The notes below the pieces were generated by a model. That model ran no database searches and was not told where the DNA came from. It saw only the letters and a program-made list of their open reading frames with translations. From NCBI GenBank assembly GCA_938020445.1, contig CALIIC010000111.1, forward strand, positions 1 through 39,455: DNA of 39,455 nt. The letters run 5' to 3'. Numbering within the stretch: the stretch's first letter is position 1; the number at the start of each line of letters is the position of its first letter. Origin of the DNA: an uncultured Flavobacteriaceae bacterium. GTDB taxonomy: Bacteria > Bacteroidota > Bacteroidia > Flavobacteriales > Flavobacteriaceae. Positions 34,311 to 39,455 of this stretch are shown here, piece after piece. The translations under genes were made by a program, and so were the position numbers.

Positions 34311-35285
34311 CTACCAATCTATAAGTCCCAATACTTTTTGTCCGAGCGGGGATAATTTAGCAGTTTCGTATTTGGTGCGTTCCCAGTTTCTTGGGTCTCC
34401 CGGGAAAGCATAGCCTTCAGGCGCAATACGGTTTTTCCAAGAATTGATACGCCAATTGCGCAATGCTTCATTTTCTTCTTCGGCGGGCATCATAGAAATA
34501 TACTGTGCAATTCGCACCTTGTCTTTGGATGTATTGGGGCGAATGCCATGTGGTTCGGTACTATTAAAAATTAGAAGGTCACCCGCTTCCATCTTTACTT
34601 TTACAATCTTATCTTCTAATTCCGAAATATCTGGTTGAAAACGGTCACGATCTTCGGGCTGTGTTAATTTCCAACTGTCATAGTTTCGATACAACCAAGG
34701 AATGCACTGAAAACCACCCATATTTTCATCTGTTTGATCTGCAAGGGCCAAGACCCCCTGTACATTTTGTGGTCGCGTTTCCGGATCATAATCCCAATGG
34801 ATAAAGCCTCTTTTTTGAACCCCAGGGGGTAAGGGAAAATTGAGATTGGCCCGGTCAATGGTCACCCAAAGCTTTTCCGTGCCCCAGACATCTACAAATG
34901 CATCATATACACGCTGCATTTGCCGATTGTTCCATAAGTGCTGATGATTGTACACTTCAACCATTCCCGTCCCGGCCAATTCTTTCATTTTCATTTCCGC
35001 GCGAGGGGGGGCATACCATGTATGTGGGTCTTTTGGATCTTTCTCATCGAACTCCCAGATAAAATCGGCAGTGGCAGTTGCCTGCGCTACGGGAACTGCT
35101 TTCTTAACAACAATGTATCCGTTATGCTTCCAAAATTCCCAATCTTTCTCACCTAAAACCCGCAAAGGCTTCCCATTAGAGCGGTCGTTCAAACGCTGTT
35201 TGCTACTCGTAGCCGTAGAGGGGTTTCCGGGAATCTCTTCGTGGGCTTTGTTTGCCATTTCTAGTTTTCGGTTCTCCTGTTGCAT
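34311..35285 (-). CDS. Phytanoyl-CoA dioxygenase (PhyH) family protein
   Basis: The 324-residue protein is an Fe(II)/2-oxoglutarate dioxygenase of the PhyH superfamily. The HxD pair His163/Asp165 (FIHWDYD) and the distal His246 with Arg249 (EPHGIRPN) form the iron and co-substrate site. The natural substrate is not predictable; family members hydroxylate lipids or small secondary metabolites. It is isolated from other biosynthetic genes. The first 45 residues look unstructured and low in conservation, so a start at codon 10 (MANKAHEE) is possible. Confidence 0.85.
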   Translation of the reverse strand: MQQENRKLEMANKAHEEIPGNPSTATSSKQRLNDRSNGKPLRVLGEKDWEFWKHNGYIVVKKAVPVAQATATADFIWEFDEKDPKDPHTWYAPPRAEMKMKELAGTGMVEVYNHQHLWNNRQMQRVYDAFVDVWGTEKLWVTIDRANLNFPLPPGVQKRGFIHWDYDPETRPQNVQGVLALADQTDENMGGFQCIPWLYRNYDSWKLTQPEDRDRFQPDISELEDKIVKVKMEAGDLLIFNSTEPHGIRPNTSKDKVRIAQYISMMPAEEENEALRNWRINSWKNRIAPEGYAFPGDPRNWERTKYETAKLSPLGQKVLGLIDW

Positions 35286-35400
35286 CGGTATGGACTTTTA
35301 ATGATCCTATAAAGCTAGGGTTTTGGTTTCTTAAAATCCACTTTACTAGGGATCTTTAGTTGAAAATATAGCCGATAAGAGGACAACTAAAAGTCGCAAA

Positions 35401-35619
35401 AGCTCTTTCAAAATGGGGCAACAACCTCACGTACATTTTGGGCGGGACCCTGACGCATTGGTCAGGATGAATTCAGCCGACCATCTTGATGCGAGCTTAA
35501 GGCCCTTTCAAAATGGGGCAACAACCTCACGTACATTTTGGGTGGGACCCTGACGCATTGGCCAGGGTTAATTCAGCCGGCCATCTTGATGCGAGCTTAA
35601 GGCTCTTTCAAAATGGGGC
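35401..35619. repeat. 100-nt tandem repeat, two full copies and a partial third
   Basis: Units start at 35401, 35501 and 35601, so the period is exactly 100. The two full copies differ at seven positions (1, 4, 43, 62, 67, 69 and 80), almost all transitions. The third copy is only about 19 nt. Each unit contains a potential hairpin around CCTGAC/GTCAGG and the inverted pair CAAAATG/CATTTTG. No coding frame is maintained, because 100 is not a multiple of three. Confidence 0.92.
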
Positions 35620-35625
35620 TTCATT

Positions 35626-35659
35626 AAAAAAAACCGCCCCGAACAGTACGTTCAGGGCG
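35626..35659 (-). terminator. Terminator of the internally duplicated lipoprotein gene
   Basis: On the minus strand CGCCC-GAAC pairs across a 5-nt loop with one mismatch (35635-35644 with 35650-35659) and is followed by eight T. It lies 33 nt after the stop of the gene at 35693. Confidence 0.85.
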
Positions 35660-35668
35660 ATTCCTAAC

Positions 35669-35684
35669 TAAATAACCAACCAAA
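35669..35684 (+). repeat. Second copy of the TAAATAACCAACCAAA motif
   Basis: This copy is identical to 4-19 over 16 nt, and both are preceded by a TCCTAA-type sequence. Here it sits in the 3' region of a minus-strand gene, with no plus-strand gene following. Confidence 0.6.
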
Positions 35685-35692
35685 AAAATTGT

Positions 35693-36598
35693 TTATTTCT
35701 TTCGACTTCGCTTCACCTTCATTATCGGATTGGAAGTCTTTTGTCTCTTTTTGTCAATCGAGTTTTTACCTGATTTCAAGTACTCTTTGTATCCCCTTCC
35801 TCTAAACTCATATACCGTTTCACTATCTGGGTGATACAACTCGATGGTACTGTCATTAATAACGTACAGTTCAAAGTAATCATTGCCCATGAAGTCGTAA
35901 GCAAGTGTTAAAGTTTTGAGCGTTTCATCGTTTTCTATGTCATACACCCGATATTTTCCTTCAAAATCCCACTGAAGATTTGAAATTGGTGTTCCAATAC
36001 CATCTATCGATGACCGAAATACAGATGGTGAAAATTGTAAAAAGTTCTCATCGTCAAAATCATTTAACGCACCTTCTTGGCTCGTAAATACTTTTTCCCA
36101 AGCGTCATATTCCTGTAATAAGTAGTTGATGTTGTCATAGAATACAAAATCAAAATTATTGGTTTGATAACCATTTAAGAAATAGGAGGTATTTGAACGA
36201 GGATCTCGCAGTTCGATCGTATTACTGTTCACTGCATACACATCCAACCCCCAAAGACCATCAATATCATGATCTATTTCAACTGTTCCACGCAACGTAC
36301 TATAATACCCGACATCGATTCCCAAACCATTTCCCGTTTTACCGATACCTACAATATTGTTATTCGCATATACCGTCCCATTCACAAATGATACCGTAAA
36401 AGCTCTTTGTAAAAATGGTACTTCCCCATTCCCGGTGGTCGCATTAATATCTACATACCATAAATCATGCGAACGCAATACTTGATCTGTGTTAAAGGCC
36501 GAGTCTTCAATAAAATCGTCCTCAATGAGTACCTCTGTATAGCAAGAAGTTAGTATTGTCCCTATCAGTATACATCCTAAAAGTAGTTTCGCCTTCAT
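35693..36598 (-). CDS. Lipoprotein of unknown function with internal duplication
   Basis: The 301-residue protein has a lipobox signal peptide (LTSC, Cys19), so it is probably anchored to a membrane. Two related beta-rich stretches are visible at about 118-144 (LDVYAVNSNTIELRDPRSNT) and 242-270 (FELYVINDSTIELYHPDSET). A basic tail (277-301) closes the protein. The sequence resembles a lipoprotein family common in Flavobacteriaceae that I recall being mislabelled as a nicotinate mononucleotide adenylyltransferase; no nucleotidyltransferase motif is present. Function is unknown. Confidence 0.8.
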   Translation of the reverse strand: MKAKLLLGCILIGTILTSCYTEVLIEDDFIEDSAFNTDQVLRSHDLWYVDINATTGNGEVPFLQRAFTVSFVNGTVYANNNIVGIGKTGNGLGIDVGYYSTLRGTVEIDHDIDGLWGLDVYAVNSNTIELRDPRSNTSYFLNGYQTNNFDFVFYDNINYLLQEYDAWEKVFTSQEGALNDFDDENFLQFSPSVFRSSIDGIGTPISNLQWDFEGKYRVYDIENDETLKTLTLAYDFMGNDYFELYVINDSTIELYHPDSETVYEFRGRGYKEYLKSGKNSIDKKRQKTSNPIMKVKRSRKK

Positions 36599-36802
36599 AT
36601 CATTTCGTATTTTGGTTCCATCTTATAGAAACAAGCTCCGTGCCAAATTTTATAAGAAATTGAAAATGAGCACTTAACACCTCTGCTGTTTATTTGATTA
36701 TTTTTACCGAACGAGGAGTTTACAAAAATCGAATCAATAAAAAATCGTTCTTTTTTCGTTCTTTAAGAAGTTTGAACGATACGGCAAAAATGAAAATTAC
36801 CT

Positions 36803-37804
36803 ATGACTGAGAACAAAAAATTTGCAGTACTTGGCGGCGGAAGCTGGGCTACGGCCATTGTTAAAATGCTTTTGGTAAATCAAGATCATGTTTGCTGGTA
36901 TATGCGTAATTCAGATGCTATTGGGTTCCTAAAGATTCAAAAGCACAACCCCAATTACCTGACCTCTGTTACTTTTGATACCGATAAATTGACCCTCACC
37001 GACGATTTGAATACTGCCGTCATGGGGGCCGATATACTCATCTTTGCCATCCCCTCGGCCTTTCTTGACACAGAGCTTCAAAAGCTTACGGTCTCCTTGA
37101 AAGAGAAAATAATTTTTTCGGCCATTAAAGGAATTGTCCCTGAAACCGGTTTGATCGTTGGGGAGCATTTTCATGACACCTACCAAATTCCCTTCGAAAA
37201 TATCGGTGTAATTACGGGTCCTTGCCATGCGGAAGAGGTAGCCCTGGAACGCTTGTCGTATTTGACGATTGCCTGTGCAGATCAAGAAAAGGCCAAACTG
37301 GTGGCCCAAAACCTCAGCAGCCATTATATCAAGACCAAAATAAGCAAGGATATTATTGGAACCGAGTATGCCGCCATGTTAAAGAACATTTATGCCATTG
37401 CAGCGGGTATTGCACACGGACTCGGATATGGAGATAATTTTCAAAGCGTTTTAATGAGCAATGCGATTCGTGAAATGAAACGGTATACCAAACGAATTCA
37501 TAAAATAGATCGTAATATTAATGAGTCGGCCTACCTGGGTGACCTATTGGTGACCGGCTATTCTACCTTTAGCCGCAATCGCATGTTCGGGAATATGATT
37601 GGAAAAGGATATACCGTAAAAAGCGCTCAAATGGAAATGCGTATGATCGCGGAAGGATATTATGCCGCCAAAAGTGCGTATGCTTTGAAGTCTTCTTTTA
37701 AAAAGAAGGTAAAAACCCCCATTATAGATGCGGTTCATACTATTTTGTATGAAGGGAAAAATGCTAAAAAAGTATTTAAGGCCTTGACCGACAAACTAGA
37801 CTAA
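36803..37804 (+). CDS. gpsA: NAD(P)-dependent glycerol-3-phosphate dehydrogenase
   Basis: The 333-residue soluble enzyme reduces DHAP to sn-glycerol-3-phosphate for phospholipid synthesis. The dinucleotide-binding motif GGGSWATA is at 9-16. The catalytic-lysine regions FSAIKG and EYAAMLKNIYAIAAGIAHGLGYGDN, together with the late SRNRMFG, are those of GpsA. Length is normal. It is convergent with the FAD-dependent enzyme that runs the reverse reaction. The stop codon leads directly into the bidirectional terminator. Confidence 0.96.
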   Translation: MTENKKFAVLGGGSWATAIVKMLLVNQDHVCWYMRNSDAIGFLKIQKHNPNYLTSVTFDTDKLTLTDDLNTAVMGADILIFAIPSAFLDTELQKLTVSLKEKIIFSAIKGIVPETGLIVGEHFHDTYQIPFENIGVITGPCHAEEVALERLSYLTIACADQEKAKLVAQNLSSHYIKTKISKDIIGTEYAAMLKNIYAIAAGIAHGLGYGDNFQSVLMSNAIREMKRYTKRIHKIDRNINESAYLGDLLVTGYSTFSRNRMFGNMIGKGYTVKSAQMEMRMIAEGYYAAKSAYALKSSFKKKVKTPIIDAVHTILYEGKNAKKVFKALTDKLD

Positions 37805-37838
37805 AAAAAATCCTGAGTTGCAGCTCAGGATTTTTTTG
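37803..37838. terminator. Bidirectional terminator between gpsA and the FAD-dependent dehydrogenase
   Basis: A 14-bp stem (AAAAAAATCCTGAG 37804-37817, CTCAGGATTTTTTT 37824-37837) has a 6-nt loop. A run of A on one side and T on the other gives a U tract in both directions. It begins inside the gpsA stop codon. Confidence 0.92.
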
Positions 37839-37849
37839 TCGTATTTTTT

Positions 37850-39455
37850 CTAAACCCGTTCTAGGGAAAAGTCGGAATGCTCCACCATTTCTTTCTGAAG
37901 TTCTTCTCTCCAAGCCAAAACCTGCGCATCATCTACCTTGTAAATGGTTTTGAATTCATCGAGTATGGGTTCTAAATATTCACGTATTCCATCGATATCG
38001 AAATACAGTCGCCCTGTTCTGCGTATAAAGAAATCCATCGGGTTCTGTACCATCTCATGATCTATTCCGAACCGCAGTTCCGCTTTGATCAAGCGCACGT
38101 ACGGGTCTTCATCTTTCAGCGCTCCATAGGTTTCCAAAATGGTCTCGGTTTGCTTCCCATAATTCGTTACAAGAAACCAAGCATCGTGTTCTATAAAGCC
38201 ATCCCCTTTGATGCGCTTATGCACATCGGCGATATACTTGGTAACATGTTTGAATTTCTTGAAATCGGAATTTCCACAAAGCGGAATTTCATCGGTCGTA
38301 CAGTCCTTTAATTCTCTACCACCCTCTTCTTCCATCTTTTTAGCGATGCGATCCACGATTCGTTCCGCCATTTTTCGGTAACCGGTAAGCTTACCCCCTG
38401 CAATACTGATCAAGCCTGTTTCTGAGGTGAAAATTTCATCTTTACGGGAGAGTTCCGAAGCAGACTTCCCCTCTTCATGGATCAACGGGCGAAGTCCTGC
38501 CCAAGAAGAAACAATGTCGTCCAATTCCAATTCAATTTTCGGAAACATATTATTTACAGCCGAAATAATATAAATGGCATCGGCCAAATCGGTCGTTACC
38601 TTATCTTTATTATCGTTGTAGTTTGTGTCTGATGTTCCAACATAGGTGACTTTTCCTCTTGGAATGGCAAACATCATACGCCCATCGGGTACGTCAAAAT
38701 AAGTGGAATGCTTTAAAGGCAACTTCTCATAAGGGAATACCAAGTGCACCCCTTTGGTCAGGTGCAAGCGTTTTCCTTTTTTAGAATTGTTTACGACCCG
38801 CAGTTCATCGACCCATGGCCCAGCTGCACTCACTACATAATTTGATTTGATGGTAAACGAATCTCCAGAAACACCGTCTTTGACGACTACTCCTGCAATG
38901 GTATCTTCTTCATATATAAAATCCTCCACGGCGGCATAGTTCAATGCCTGCGCCCCAAATTGAAGGCTGGTCTTTATATTCTCTATGGTCAAACGGGCGT
39001 CATCGGTTCGATACTCCGCATAATACCCTGCTCCTTTCACTATTTTCTTTGGCAGCAACGGTTCTAATTTCATGGCTTCCTTTTTCTCGAGCATCTTGCG
39101 CTTGTCATCTCCCGTAACCTGTGCCAAGATATCGTACACTTTTAAGCCGATCGAGGTAAGCCACTTCCCATACGAACCATTTTCGATCAAGGGCAATAGC
39201 ATCTTTTCTGGCAATACCAAATGTGGTGCCAATTTGTGGACAATGGCCCTTTCGGACCCTACTTCTTTCACCAACCAAAAATCGAACTGTTTCAAATAAC
39301 GCAGCCCTCCGTGAATCAGCTTGGTTGATTTACTACTGGTACCTGAGGCAAAATCACCCTTTTCTACCAAGGCAACCTTAAGACCGCGGGAGGCTGCATC
39401 GAGTGCAATACCCCCGCCGGTAATCCCACCGCCTATAACAACAAGGTCAAAGGTT
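37850..39455 (-). CDS. glpD: FAD-dependent glycerol-3-phosphate dehydrogenase (partial)
   Basis: 534 residues are visible, and the frame stays open to the right edge, so the N-terminus is cut off. An internal TTG at 39370 is not the real start, because the FAD-binding GGGITGGGIAL motif is encoded upstream of it (about 39400-39440). The motifs GTSSKSTKLIHGGLRYL and IAGGKLTGYRKMA are typical of GlpD/GlpA-type membrane-associated enzymes. The enzyme oxidises glycerol-3-phosphate to DHAP and passes electrons to quinone. GlpD (aerobic) is more likely than GlpA, because no glpB or glpC is visible, but those could lie outside. Confidence 0.93.
   Translation of the reverse strand, partial: TFDLVVIGGGITGGGIALDAASRGLKVALVEKGDFASGTSSKSTKLIHGGLRYLKQFDFWLVKEVGSERAIVHKLAPHLVLPEKMLLPLIENGSYGKWLTSIGLKVYDILAQVTGDDKRKMLEKKEAMKLEPLLPKKIVKGAGYYAEYRTDDARLTIENIKTSLQFGAQALNYAAVEDFIYEEDTIAGVVVKDGVSGDSFTIKSNYVVSAAGPWVDELRVVNNSKKGKRLHLTKGVHLVFPYEKLPLKHSTYFDVPDGRMMFAIPRGKVTYVGTSDTNYNDNKDKVTTDLADAIYIISAVNNMFPKIELELDDIVSSWAGLRPLIHEEGKSASELSRKDEIFTSETGLISIAGGKLTGYRKMAERIVDRIAKKMEEEGGRELKDCTTDEIPLCGNSDFKKFKHVTKYIADVHKRIKGDGFIEHDAWFLVTNYGKQTETILETYGALKDEDPYVRLIKAELRFGIDHEMVQNPMDFFIRRTGRLYFDIDGIREYLEPILDEFKTIYKVDDAQVLAWREELQKEMVEHSDFSLERV

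Larger units (their letters stand above)
35286..35692. other. Intergenic region holding a tandem repeat and a terminator
   Basis: This 407-nt gap contains the 100-nt tandem repeat (35401-35619), the terminator of the downstream lipoprotein gene (35626-35659) and a second copy of the TAAATAACCAACCAAA motif (35669-35684). No open reading frame of credible length is seen on either strand. Confidence 0.7.

Noticed and set aside
35401-35619. Possible CRISPR array
   Set aside because: The whole 100-nt unit is repeated rather than a short repeat with unique spacers, there are only two full copies, and no cas genes are near.

Overview
The window looks like chromosomal core sequence from a marine-type member of the family Flavobacteriaceae (phylum Bacteroidota). 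The reasons are the moderate-to-low GC content, the lack of clear Shine-Dalgarno sites, and repeated exact matches to the Bacteroidota sigma-A -7 element TAnnTTTG at plausible distances before genes. The gene families also fit: a TonB-dependent receptor with a carboxypeptidase-like N-terminal domain, a long LspA, a TraR/DksA protein that has lost its zinc cysteines, an eukaryote-like IleS, and several SPII lipoproteins. There is no rRNA, tRNA, CRISPR array or recognisable transposase, so the genus cannot be fixed from this window.

Layout. 1-288 is non-coding, with a leader-like motif and a hairpin. 289-5711 (minus) carries HPPD, then a patatin/surface-barrel protein downstream of uvrC. 5712-6218 is an AT-rich spacer, followed by a 28-residue membrane ORF. 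6379-12141 carries a folate cyclo-ligase (plus) facing lspA, a head-GIN-like secreted protein, a DksA-like protein and ileS (minus). 12334-12774 (plus) is a repetitive LEA-like lipoprotein with a strong terminator. 12855-18763 (minus) carries a TonB receptor, recO, NADP-type glutamate dehydrogenase and a Cys/Met-metabolism PLP enzyme. 18848-19591 (plus) is a DUF3298-type lipoprotein.

19602-20543 is a divergent DinB-family / ArsR-family pair. The gap holds two perfect palindromes with the same half-site. Downstream are a 46-residue ORF, an Asp/Glu racemase-family enzyme, an ArsC/Spx-like protein and an EamA transporter (plus).

22864-26645 (minus) is a compact sugar-catabolism operon: GntR/FCD regulator, MFS transporter, small membrane protein, D-lyxose isomerase-type cupin and a TIM-barrel isomerase/epimerase. 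A 21-bp palindromic operator overlaps the promoter. An exported Gfo/Idh/MocA oxidoreductase lies just upstream.

27977-32597 (plus) carries a nitronate monooxygenase-like enzyme, a bestrophin-like channel coupled to a YheT-type hydrolase, a lipoprotein cytochrome c, an exported unknown protein and a small ORF. 32604-36598 (minus) carries a SulP transporter, a PhyH-family oxygenase, a 100-bp tandem repeat and an internally duplicated lipoprotein. The window ends with gpsA (plus) facing an FAD-dependent glycerol-3-phosphate dehydrogenase (minus, cut by the window edge). These two enzymes act on the same glycerol-3-phosphate/DHAP couple and share a bidirectional terminator.

Most of the window is ordinary housekeeping sequence. 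The parts most worth a second look are the DinB/ArsR palindromes, the duplicated start-codon region at 20653-20819, the GntR sugar operon, the 100-bp tandem repeat, the 29-residue-period lipoprotein, and the GIHH active-site motif in IleS.
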